Assembly (NCBI RefSeq): GCF_052324685.1
Contig: NW_027506896.1
Location: 35,001 to 99,000 of the forward strand
Reading direction: 5' to 3'
DNA: 64,000 nucleotides
Source: Brachyhypopomus gauderio
Lineage: Eukaryota > Chordata > Actinopteri > Gymnotiformes > Hypopomidae
Under the pieces are notes generated by a model. It searched no databases and had not been told where the DNA came from. It saw only the letters and a list, made by a program, of their open reading frames with translations. A program made the position numbers and the translations under genes. This document shows positions 50,001 to 61,350 of this stretch, in pieces (within the stretch, counting starts at the first letter, position 1; each line of letters begins with the position of its first letter).

Positions 50001-53000
50001 TCCCACCTGGTCAGACTGGTGGGAGAGTCATGGCACAGGGGCGTGATTAGTGTGTGCAGGACACTAATTGATCCCCCCTGGTCAGACTGGTGGGAGAGTC
50101 ATGGCACAGGGGCGTGATTAGTGTGTGCAGGACACTAACTGATCCCCCCTGGTCAGACTGGTGGGAGAGTCATGGCACAGGGGCGTGATTAGTAGTGTGT
50201 GCAGGACACTTACTGATCCCCCCTGGTCAGACTGGTGGGAGAGTCATGGCACAGGGGCGTGATTAGTGTGTGCAGGACACTTACTGATCCCCCCTGGTCA
50301 GACTGGTGGGAGAGTCATGGCACAGGGGCGTGATTAGTGTGTGCAGGACACTAACTGATCCCCCCTGGTCAGACTGGTGGGAGAGTCATGGCACAGGGGC
50401 GTGATTAGTGTGTGCAGGACACTTACTGATCCCCCCTGGTCAGATTGGTGGGAGAGTCATGGCACAGGAGCGTGATTAGTGTGTGCAGGACACTTAATGA
50501 TCCCCCCTGGTCAGACTGGTGGGACAGTCATGGCACAGTGGCGTGATTAGTGTGTGCAGGACACTAACTGATCCCACCTGGTCAGATTGGTGGGAGAGTC
50601 ATGGCACAGGGGCGTGATTAGTGTGTGCAGGACACTAACTGATCCCCCTGGTCAGACTGGTGGGAGAACCACAGCACAGGGGCGTGATTAGTGTGTGCAG
50701 GACACTTACTGATCCCCCCTGGTCAGACTGGTGGGAGAGTCATGGCACAGGGGCGTGATTAGTGTGTGCAGGACACTAATTGATCCCCCTGGTCAGACTG
50801 GTGGGAGAGTCATGGCACAGGGGCATGATTAGTGTGTGCAGGACACTAACTGATCCCCCCTGGTCAGACTGGTGGGAGAGTCATGGCACAGGGGCGTGAT
50901 TAGTGTGTGCAGGACACTAACTGATCCCCCCTGGTCAGACTGGTGGGAGAGTCATGGCACAGGGGCGTGATTAGTAGTGTGTGCAGGACACTTACTGATC
51001 CCCCCTGGTCAGACTGGTGGGAGAGTCATGGCACAGGGGCGTGATTAGTGTGTGCAGGACACTTACTGATCCCCCCTGGTCAGACTGGTGGGAGAGTCAT
51101 GGCACAGGGGCGTGATTAGTGTGTGCAGGACACTAACTGATCCCCCCTGGTCAGACTGGTGGGAGAGTTATGGCACAGGGGCGTGATTAGTGTGTGCAGG
51201 ACACTTACTGATCCCCCCTGGTCAGATTGGTGGGAGAGTCATGGCACAGGAGCGTGATTAGTGTGTGCAGGACACTTAATGATCCCCCCTGGTCAGACTG
51301 GTGGGACAGTCATGGCACAGTGGCGTGATTAGTGTGTGCAGGACACTAACTGATCCCACCTGGTCAGATTGGTGGGAGAGTCATGGCACAGGGGCGTGAT
51401 TAGTGTGTGCAGGACACTAACTGATCCCCCCTGATCAGACTGGTGGGAGAGTCATGGCACAGGGGCGTGATTAGTGTGTGCAGGACACTAACTGATCCCA
51501 CCTGGTCAGACTGGTGGGAGAACCACAGCACAGGGGCGTGATTAGTGTGTGCAGGACACTTACTGATCCCCCCTGGTCAAACTGGTGGGAGAGTCATGGC
51601 ACAGGGGCGTGATTAGTGTGTGCAGGACACTTACTGATCCCCCCTGATCAGACTGGTGGGAGAGTCATGGCACAGGGGCGTGATTAGTGTGTGCAGGACA
51701 CTTACTGATCCCCCCTGATCAGACTGGTGGGAGAGTCATGGCACAGGGGCGTGATTAGTGTGTGCAGGACACTAACTGATCCCACCTGGTCAGACTGGTG
51801 GGAGAGTCATGGCACAGGGGCGTGATTAGTGTGTGCAGGACACTAACTGATCCCACCTGGTCAGGCTGGTGGGAGAACCACAGCACAGGGGCGTGATTAG
51901 TGTGTGCCGGACACTAAAGGACATTTCCACACGGGCCTGCTTGGGACGGTACGGTTCGATACAGATCGATTCGCAACGGAGCGGTACGGTCGCGTTGTAT
52001 TTCCATTACAATGGTGGACCACCACAATGTGGGTGGAGTCACTGTTGGCGCGCGGGTTGTAGTGTCGTGACATCATTTGTATGCGACCACAACACACAGA
52101 ACAGACTTTTGGTCCTCCATGCTTCTCTCCTTGGGTTTTAAAAATGGCGGAGGAGTTGATAGCTCTCCTGTGACGCATCCTGTGACGACACTCCCTGGCC
52201 AATCAGTGTCATGCTGTTCCTCCTCGTCACAGAACTTTACCGCTTTGGAACGGTTAGAACCTCGAGCGAGTAGGTACGAAAAAAGTACCTGAAGGTATCG
52301 GCAAACTTGTACCTGGTACTAATGGAAACACTCACAAACCGTCGCGAATCGAACCGTACCGCGCCAAGCAGGCCCGTGTGGAAATGCGCCATAACTGATC
52401 CCCCCTGGTCAGACTGGTAGGAGAGTCATGACACAGGGGCGTGATTAGTGTGTGCAGGACACTTACTGATCCCCCCTGGTCAGACTGGTGGGAGAGTCAT
52501 GGCACAGGGGCGTGATTAGTGTGTGCAGGACACTTACTGATCCCCCCTGGTCAGACTGGTGGGAGAGTCATGGCACAGGGGCGTGATTAGTGTGTGCAGG
52601 ACACTAATTGATCCCCCTGGTCAGACTGGTGGGAGAGTCATGGCACAGGGGCATGATTAGTGTGTGCAGGACACTAACTGATCCCCCTGGTCAGACTGGT
52701 GGGAGAGTCATGGCACAGGGGCGTGATTAGTGTGTGCAGGACACTAACTGATCCCACCTGGTCAGACTGGTGGGAGAGTCATGGCACAGGGGCGTGATTA
52801 GTGTGTGCAGGACACTAACTGATCCCCCCTGGTCAGACTGGTGGGAGAGTCATGGCACAGGGGCGTGATTAGTGTGTGCAGGACACTTACTGATCCCCCC
52901 TGGTCAGATTGGTGGGAGAGTCATGGCACAGGAGCGTGATTAGTGTGTGCAGGACACTTAATGATCCCCCCTGGTCAGACTGGTGGGACAGTCATGGCAC

Positions 53001-56000
53001 AGTGGCGTGATTAGTGTGTGCAGGACACTAACTGATCCCACCTGGTCAGATTGGTGGGAGAGTCATGGCACAGGGGCGTGATTAGTGTGTGCAGGACACT
53101 AACTGATCCCCCTGGTCAGACTGGTGGGAGAGTCATGGCACAGGGGCGTGATTAGTGTGTGCAGGACACTAACTGATCCCCCCTGGTCAGACTGGTGGGA
53201 GAGTCATGGCACAGGGGCGTGATTAGTAGTGTGTGCAGGACACTTACTGATCCCCCCTGGTCAGACTGGTGGGAGAGTCATGGCACAGGGGCGTGATTAG
53301 TGTGTGCAGGACACTTACTGATCCCCCCTGGTCAGACTGGTGGGAGAGTCATGGCACAGGGGCGTGATTAGTGTGTGCAGGACACTAACTGATCCCCCCT
53401 GGTCAGACTGGTGGGAGAGTCATGGCACAGGGGCGTGATTAGTGTGTGCAGGACACTTACTGATCCCCCCTGGTCAGATTGGTGGGAGAGTCATGGCACA
53501 GGAGCGTGATTAGTGTGTGCAGGACACTTAATGATCCCCCCTGGTCAGACTGGTGGGACAGTCATGGCACAGTGGCGTGATTAGTGTGTGCAGGACACTA
53601 ACTGATCCCACCTGGTCAGATTGGTGGGAGAGTCATGGCACAGGGGCGTGATTAGTGTGTGCAGGACACTAACTGATCCCCCTGGTCAGACTGGTGGGAG
53701 AACCACAGCACAGGGGCGTGATTAGTGTGTGCAGGACACTTACTGATCCCCCCTGGTCAGACTGGTGGGAGAGTCATGGCACAGGGGCGTGATTAGTGTG
53801 TGCAGGACACTAATTGATCCCCCTGGTCAGACTGGTGGGAGAGTCATGGCACAGGGGCATGATTAGTGTGTGCAGGACACTAACTGATCCCCCCTGGTCA
53901 GACTGGTGGGAGAGTCATGGCACAGGGGCGTGATTAGTGTGTGCAGGACACTAACTGATCCCCCCTGGTCAGACTGGTGGGAGAGTCATGGCACAGGGGC
54001 GTGATTAGTAGTGTGTGCAGGACACTTACTGATCCCCCCTGGTCAGACTGGTGGGAGAGTCATGGCACAGGGGCGTGATTAGTGTGTGCAGGACACTTAC
54101 TGATCCCCCCTGGTCAGACTGGTGGGAGAGTCATGGCACAGGGGCGTGATTAGTGTGTGCAGGACACTAACTGATCCCCCCTGGTCAGACTGGTGGGAGA
54201 GTCATGGCACAGGGGCGTGATTAGTGTGTGCAGGACACTTACTGATCCCCCCTGGTCAGATTGGTGGGAGAGTCATGGCACAGGAGCGTGATTAGTGTGT
54301 GCAGGACACTTAATGATCCCCCCTGGTCAGACTGGTGGGACAGTCATGGCACAGTGGCGTGATTAGTGTGTGCAGGACACTAACTGATCCCACCTGGTCA
54401 GATTGGTGGGAGAGTCATGGCACAGGGGCGTGATTAGTGTGTGCAGGACACTAACTGATCCCCCCCTGATCAGACTGGTGGGAGAGTCATGGCACAGGGG
54501 CGTGATTAGTGTGTGCAGGACACTTACTGATCCCCCTGGTCAGACTGGTGGGAGAACCACAGCACAGGGGCGTGATTAGTGTGTGCAGGACACTTACTGA
54601 TCCCCCCTGGTCAGACTGGTGGGAGAGTCATGGCACAGGGGCGTGATTAGTGTGTGCAGGACACTAATTGATCCCCCTGGTCAGACTGGTGGGAGAGTCA
54701 TGGCACAGGGGCATGATTAGTGTGTGCAGGACACTAACTGATCCCCCTGGTCAGACTGGTGGGAGAGTCATGGCACAGGGGCGTGATTAGTGTGTGCAGG
54801 ACACTAACTGATCCCCCCTGGTCAGACTGGTGGGAGAGTCATGGCACAGGGGCGTGATTAGTAGTGTGTGCAGGACACTTACTGATCCCCCCTGGTCAGA
54901 CTGGTGGGAGAGTCATGGCACAGGGGCATGATTAGTGTGTGCAGGACACTAACTGATCCCCCTGGTCAGACTGGTGGGAGAGTCATGGCACAGGGGCGTG
55001 ATTAGTGTGTGCAGGACACTAACTGATCCCCCCTGGTCAGACTGGTGGGAGAGTCATGGCACAGGGGCGTGATTAGTAGTGTGTGCAGGACACTTACTGA
55101 TCCCCCCTGGTCAGACTGGTGGGAGAGTCATGGCACAGGGGCATGATTAGTGTGTGCAGGACACTTACTGATCCCCCCGGTTGGAGTGGCAGGCAGCTCC
55201 CACGCTGGCCAACAGTCTCTTGCAGGTGGACAGCACGCGGTGGCCTGCAGCATTGAGCCTTGTGTTAATTATTCAGCAGAGCTATTGTGTTTTACAAATG
55301 GCTGTGGTGAAGCCCTGACCCAGTTTTGTTCTGTGCACAGGACAGATGTGGAAAAAGCTTCACTATGCAAGCTGGTCATTCCTAGGCATGGTATTAGCTT
55401 CCATTGCTACGCAGATGATCTATACAACTGAGTATCTTCCAATCTGGATGATATTACTACTACTCACAAGACTGAGAACTGCATCCAGGACATTAAAAAC
55501 TGGATGGCATCTAATTTTCTTTAACTAAATTCCGATAAGACTGAGGTGCTGATTCTTGGGCCCAAAGCTACTAGAAGCAATTGGGCTGATATTCCCCTCA
55601 CCCTAGATGGTTTTTCAGTAACACCTAAATCTACTACAAAAAGCTTAGGTGTGACTATTGATTTGGATCTTTCATTTGACACATAAATATGCATTATCAC
55701 TACGGCTGCTTTTGTTACTTTCGTTAGCTAATGCAGAGAAGCTGGTCCATGCTTTTGTCTCGTCGAGATTGGACTACTGTAATGGTCTTCTAATTGTATG
55801 CTCTAAACAGTCCATAAAGAAACTACAACTTGTACAAAATGCTGCAGCTAGAGTCCTAACTAAGGCTAGAAAATTTGATCATATTAGTCCCACTCTCACA
55901 GTATTACGCTAGCTTCCGATTATATATTGAATTTAATTTAAAATTCTTGTTGACCTATAAGGCGTTAACTGGTATTGCTCCACAATATCTGAGTGAACTC

Positions 56001-59000
56001 ATTGCTTACAACAACCCATCTCACCCTTTGCACTTCCAAAATGCTGGATTTCTCCTAGTTCCAAAAATTAGTAAGACTACAGCCAGAGACAGAGCTTTCT
56101 CCTTTAAAGCCCCTTTCCAGCTTTCCAGCCCCTTTCTAGCTTTCCAGCTCCAAGAGATTCTGAGACAGTTCCAATCTTTAAATCTAGACTTAAGACTCAC
56201 CTATTTAATCAAGCCTTCAGTTAATATTCCCCTTGTGAAGGTGTGGGGCTCAGGGGCCCCAGACGTTGAGATTTCTGGTAATCTGAGATGTTGATGCTGT
56301 CATCCAGCTGTGTCATGGCATCACTCTATTTGTGACTATGACTTGACTGGACCACATGACTGTGGTCACCTCACCTTAAAACAGAATTGATAATAGTTGG
56401 GTCTAGGGCTGCGAGAGACAAGATACATAATGCAGCATTGAATCTACATTCTTTTACTATAACCCCCAGCGCAGAGGTAAAGAACTTGGGCGTCACAATA
56501 GACCCAGATCTCTCGTTCGATACACATATTAATAATATAACTAGGGTAGCGTTCTTTCACTTGCGCAACATTGCCAAAATTAGAAACATATTAAATATTA
56601 GTGATGCAGAAAAACTAATCCATGCATTCATATCCTCTCGTTTAGATTATTGCAACAGTCTCCTAGCTGGATGTTCTGGTAAATCGATAAACAAACTCCA
56701 GCTGGTTCAGAACGCAGCAGCACGAGTTTTAACAAAAACTAAAAAGTTTGATCACATTAGTCCCGTACTATCGTCATTACACTGGCTGCCAATTAGATTC
56801 CGTATTGACTATAAAATACTTTTATTAACATATAAAACGCTGCATGGCTTAGCTCCAGACTATCTTAGTGAACTTATTGAACAATATAACCCAGCGCGTT
56901 CACTTCGCTCGCAGGACGCAGGGTTATTAACTGTTCCTAGGATCAAAAAGATCACAGCAGGTGGAAGAGCCTTTTCTTTTAAAGCTCCACAATTGTGGAA
57001 TAATCTTCCTGCCTCTATTCGGGACTCAGACACAGTCTCAATGTTTAAAACTCGATTAAAGACTCATCTGTTTAGTTTGGCCTTTGATTAATCTGTTACA
57101 TATTTACTACATCTCGTATCTTTTCTCCGAGGTTCACCTGGAGAGTAACATTGCAGTCGGAGCCTACAATACCAGCATCGCTGCTCCGACACGGAATGAA
57201 AGCCTGGCGTTCATCAACAGACATTTACAGTGACAATATCATAACCCAGAACTTTCATTTTTACCTTTACTTAGTCTGATTGTGTGATTTGTGTGTGACT
57301 TGTGTATTTGTCTGTATTTTGTGTAATCTGTGTGTTAACGGGCCGCCCAATGGAGGATGGGTTCCCTTTTGAGTCTTGGTTCTCCCGAGGTTTCTTCCTA
57401 TTCCCCACTATCTTAGGGAGTTTTTCCTCGCCACTGTCGCCCTTGGCTTGCTCATTAGGGTTCTGGACCCGTAGTATTGTTAACCTTTTAAATCCTGTAA
57501 GGCGCTTTGTGACAACATGTGTTGTGAAAAGCGCTATACAAATAAACTTTGATTGATTGATTGATTGACCTCTGAACCCCTCCCTTTAGTTAAGCTGCTA
57601 TAGATTAGCCTGCCGGAGCCACATACTAATCACTGGAACGTGAGCTATGTATGTTTAAATCAATGGTTGTTTAAATTGATGTCCACACACTCAACCTGTA
57701 CTGTCTATCTTTTTGCATGCTTCTACCTAAGATAATTACATGCAAGCACCTACAAGAACCTAGGAGATGGTCTGGCTTGCTGGTGGATGTACTGATGCTG
57801 GGGTTGGATGTGCCATTGCCACAAGAAGACGTGCTGATGCTAGCTCCTACCTGAGGCTCACCATCTGCACTGAAGGACTGTGAATACTTGGCCGGGGAAC
57901 TAGAACCACAACTATAACTACAGAACTACTTTTTGACCACAAATACGGACTTGTGCTAACGGGCCGCCCAAAGGAGGATGGGTTCCTTTATGAGTCTTGG
58001 TCCTCCCAAGGTTTCTTCTTAATCCCCACCATCATAGGGGGTTTTTCCTTGCCACTGTCGCCTTGCTCATTAGGGATCTGGACCCATACAATTGTAAAGC
58101 TGCTTTGTGACAACATATGTTGTAAAAAGCCCTATATAAATATATTTGACTTTGCATTTGAACAGCTACTGTATATTAGGAAAACGTCTCAATCATGCAC
58201 AGGCTAGACGCCGCATCGAAAGAGCCGAGTGTGGTTACGTTCCTGTGGTTGGTACAGAAGGGGTTTAATCTGCTGTATTTAGCAGAAGACAGTAAGCAAA
58301 AAGAACGCTGTGATCAAAGACTCTTACCGTGTAACCCTTGACCCAAAATAGACACGTTGCATGTGTTAGGTAGTGTGTCAGAGCCAGGGAAATGGCTATT
58401 GAAACGAATCTTCTCCTCTCCAAACACAGCCTAGCAGCAGACAACAGTCACACAACAAGATCATCACTAACATATCACGGTATGGCAACATAAGTAAAGA
58501 AGATACAGACGCAAGCGGTCTTGTTCAGACTACCAGGACCGACCAGAAGTCTCTGCTCCAGGTAGAGTCTGATGTCCAGGAGATGAGCCTCATACTCTGC
58601 TAGGTTAGCGCTCACCAACTCCGCAGCCTGAAACAAAGAGAGTGATTCAAAACGTTGAGACCTACACATAATCAGGCAGATCAAGCAGCCTCACACTGGT
58701 CAGTAACAGGGGTGGGGAGCAGGTGCTGGCCTGGCCCTGCCATTAAGAATGAAGCGCACTGCAGATCAAACACCTCCTACCTTCCCCAGGCCAGCAATCA
58801 TGGGTGTGTTCTCAGTCCTGATGGGAACAAAAAAGATGAAGGCATAATGTCAGTGTCAGAGTTCTGCATATCCTCACGTACTGCTTTAATTAAACAATGT
58901 CAGAGCGATGACAATAATGCAACAGCAGGCAGTAAAGTCATGCCGCACCCAGGTCTGAAGCCTCGTTCCTGTCCTCCACCACACAGCAGAGGGTACAGGG

Positions 59001-61046
59001 GGGTTGTCGTGCCAGGACCGTTCACAAACAAGGCGCCAACTCGAGGGGCATAGAACTGCAACGCATGACATACAAGTGTTAACACCCACTGTTCAGACAC
59101 CTTGAGCCCCTATTACACTCCAAGGACTTGTCAGTGGAGGCAGTCCTACGCTGTAGTTATAATGTAGATAAGGAAAAATTCACAATGGTTGTATCAATAA
59201 GCCTTAACATGAAAGATTAAGTACTAAGCTGGGACTCTGAAGGCATCCCCAGTATCCCTGAGCACATCTCGGCCCTAACCTTGTGCCCGACTATGGTGAT
59301 GTAGTCTACACCGAGGTCTCGTGCATCCACGCAGATCTTCCCAAAGGCCTGAGCTGCGTCTGTGTGCAGGAAAATTTTGGGAGAAGATGGTGGCCTGTCG
59401 ACAGCTCGTACCTTCTCGCTAATCTCCTTGACAGGCTGCATGGGAATTAAATCATTAAAATCATCTCAGTTAACATGTATTTATATGGCACATTTAACAA
59501 AGCGTATCATTGTAAAGAGAGTCCACAGACCCATCAGCCACAGTCAAAACACTCTGCACTTGGCACAAAGGTACAAGAGGCTTCTGTCAGCGTGGCGTGG
59601 CCGTCAGCAGGTCACGCACCATAATGACGCCAGTCTCGTTGTTGGCCAGCATGACCGACACGAGGCAGGTGGTGGGACGTAGCGCCGCAACTACGTCCTC
59701 TGCTTCAACCCGCCCAGTCACCCTGGAAACGGGCAGAAAGGTGACATCTGCAAAAAAAATTAAAAAGCCAAACCAAAACTGCATCAGAGCAAATGTAAAC
59801 ATGCCTTAAATTGATGATGTACCAAAATTCTGGTTACTGTCTTCAAGAAAACCAATAATGAGAGTGTTTAAACAATATGTGCAATTCACAAAGAACAGGG
59901 ACATTATTTAAGAGTTAATGATCGTTCTCCTCACCTGCTCTTCCTGTTTTTAACAGGTGCTCCACTGTGATTTTGACCGAGTCGTGCTCCACGTTGGAGG
60001 TGATTATGTGAGGAAGGACCCCGTCCTCCTTCAGCAGGAGATCTCTCGTTCTCACACCGTTCTCTACAGCACTCGTTTTCCAGAAGTGCTCCACCGCAGA
60101 ATGAAACACCATATTATTCGCCTGAAGAACAGGGAAGACATGTTTTGTTAACTCCAGTATGCACTTGTTAAGGATTTTGGTAACTATGATTTTTTTTTTC
60201 TTTTTGTATGCATTTATTTTGTAATAGCATTATTTAACTTTTGAGTTTGAGTTAAATGTTATTCCTGTAATTTCCTTGATTTATAATCTATTGAAGATTC
60301 ATTGCTATATTGTTCTGAGTTTGTATTTTTTAACCATTGTATTTTGCTTAATTAAGAATGTTTCTTTGTTATTGTCTCGATCATTGGTGTATTATTTACT
60401 CTTTTTCTATTGTTTAGTTGCAGAATCCCTCTGAAAATGAGAGAGGTGATTGTCTACTTAATAAATATGAATGGAAAAAAACTTGAGCTGCTACAATTGT
60501 ATATAAAGTTCCAGTGTGCTAACTAGTAAACGCTGATTACAAAACACACACGTCCTCACCTCAGTGCCCCCTGAAGTGAATATTATATCCACTGGCTTCC
60601 CCCCAACCATCTTTGCTAGGCTGTCCCGGGACTGGTTAATGATATCTTTGGCCTTCAAACCTGGAGACAGACTGCAGTCCATGGGTAACTCTGCTCCTGG
60701 TGGAGTACCACAAGTTCTCCGATTGTTTATTATCCAAAAGAGCTCCAAGTGTGGTGTACATAAGGACCTACCGGGTAGGTATGAGCTGCTTGGGTTCCCC
60801 CAAGCAAAATGTAGTGCATCTGTAATCGCGCTGATGACCTCGGGTTCCAGAGGTGTAGTGGCATTGAAGTCCATGTAGATCCTGCTCGAGAAGCAGGAAC
60901 ACATCCATTTATATCCAATGCAATCATCAAAACAGTGTCAGCACCACAGAATCATGCCCGATGTGGTCGGCGTCTCACCTGTGTAGGGCAGGGTCATCCC
61001 GGGGCTCGGTACCGAGTCCAGGTGCGGCAGACGCCTCCTCACACAT
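47025..61046 (-). CDS. scly: Selenocysteine lyase
   Basis: PLP-dependent class V aminotransferase-fold enzyme (NifS-like) that splits L-selenocysteine into L-alanine and selenide for selenium recycling in the cytosol. Twelve coding exons: 60979-61046, 60772-60881, 60560-60660, 59935-60121, 59620-59747, 59280-59435, 58949-59055, 58781-58817, 58544-58627, 58328-58430, 55169-55244, 47025-47175. All have AG/GT junctions in phase; 1308 nt, 435 aa (human about 445). The start is ATG at 61046 ([10 protein letters not shown]). Landmarks are [14 protein letters not shown] near the start, [25 protein letters not shown], the PLP-binding [10 protein letters not shown] and TIVGHK (Schiff-base lysine K250, the last codon of exon 6), [16 protein letters not shown], and the catalytic-cysteine loop SVGAACHSN (C379) in exon 11. 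Exon 12 encodes the C-terminus ([17 protein letters not shown], stop TAG at 47025-47027). Intron 10 carries nested L2 LINEs. Intron 11 (7993 bp) is nearly all a 71-bp tandem array that starts exactly at the exon 11 donor. Confidence 0.96.
47316..55168. repeat. 71-bp minisatellite, roughly 104 copies, filling scly intron 11
   Basis: Units of 71 bp contain AGTCATGGCACAGGGGCGTG, ATTAGTGTGTGCAGGACACT, TACTGATCCCCCC and TGGTCAGACTGGTGGGAG. Length divided by unit size gives about 104 copies, after removing the MITE at 51918-52391. Variant units (CACAGGAGCG; CTTAATGATC with GGGACAG and CAGTGGCG; AACCACAGCA; TTAGTAGTGTG) recur as ordered strings several hundred bp long, so the array has a higher-order structure. 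On the transcribed strand each unit carries the scly exon 11 end-like GGGGGGATCA followed by GTAAGTG, GTTAGTG or a mutated ATTAAGTG. The array runs up to the real exon 11 donor. Confidence 0.97.
51918..52391. mobile_element. 474-bp Harbinger-like MITE inside the 71-bp array
   Basis: Terminal inverted repeats of about 40 bp are clear: the left end has CATTTCCACACGGGCCTGCT then CGGTACGGTTCGAT, and the right end carries the same read in reverse. The flanks are TAA on both sides (51915-51917 and 52392-52394). The surrounding array unit reads GGACACTAACTGATC, so TAA is a 3-bp target duplication, as in PIF/Harbinger elements. There is no transposase; open frames inside are spurious. It inserted after the array had formed. 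Confidence 0.85.
55370..56360 (+). mobile_element. Older L2-type LINE fragment, reverse-transcriptase region (part 1)
   Basis: Decayed reverse-transcriptase sequence on the plus strand, opposite to scly. [13 protein letters not shown] carries the RT catalytic YADD at about 55385-55425. After frameshifts and stops come [31 protein letters not shown] and [18 protein letters not shown], typical of L2/CR1-clade ORF2 C-termini. It lies in scly intron 10. Its 3' continuation is probably the segment at 57569-58155, split off by the younger copy between them. Confidence 0.85.
56375..57568 (+). mobile_element. Younger 5'-truncated L2-type LINE, nested
   Basis: A better preserved copy on the plus strand. 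An open frame of about 230 codons (56387-57091) covers the C-terminal part of the LINE ORF2: [72 protein letters not shown] and a terminal [15 protein letters not shown]. After it comes the 3' region with GGGCCGCCC and GAGGTTTCTTCC, then GGCGCTTTGTGACAACATG, AAAAGCGCTATACAAATAAA and a (TTGA)n tail ending at about 57568. It is strongly 5'-truncated, as is usual for target-primed insertion. Confidence 0.9.
57569..58155 (+). mobile_element. 3' part of the older L2-type LINE (part 2)
   Basis: From about 57945 the sequence (CTAACGGGCCGCCCAAAGGA, then CCCAAGGTTTCTTCTTAATC, then GCTTTGTGACAACATATGTT and AAAAAGCCCTATATAAATA) is a diverged version of the 57335-57550 tail. It fits as the 3' UTR of the older element that starts at about 55370, interrupted by the younger insertion. 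Confidence 0.75.
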
Positions 61047-61350
61047 GGTTCTGAAGCAGATACGGGAGAACAGTGATAGCAGCTAGCTCCGTGGCTAGCG
61101 CGATGTTTGCTTTGCCACTACTGAAAACACAGGAATAAAGTCACATAAACCTGCCCGACGGTCTCGCCGGGGACCAGGCAGGACCGTTGGATGAGTTAGA
61201 TCCACTTACTAGGGTTGATAATCTTGTCAATGATTCACTTACACCTTCAGACGCTACGAACGCGGAACAGACAGAAAGAAGAAGCTCGATCACCAACCCG
61301 TACCGTGCGGCAGAAACAGCGCCACCTCGTGGCGAGCGCAAAGCATGCTA
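61047..61350 (-). promoter_or_regulatory. scly: scly 5' flank, promoter region by position
   Basis: The sequence immediately upstream of the scly start is locally CpG-containing (GACGGTCTCGCCGGGGACC; GAACGCGG) and lacks an obvious TATA box. The call rests on position and composition only; no transcription start can be fixed. Confidence 0.4.

Noticed and set aside
51869..52292. Open frames of 70-100 codons in the gap of the 71-bp array
   Set aside because: They overlap the MITE and its inverted ends and carry no transposase motif.
47316..55168. CRISPR-like regularly spaced repeats
   Set aside because: The 71-bp units are directly adjacent with no unique spacers, in a vertebrate intron. It is a minisatellite.
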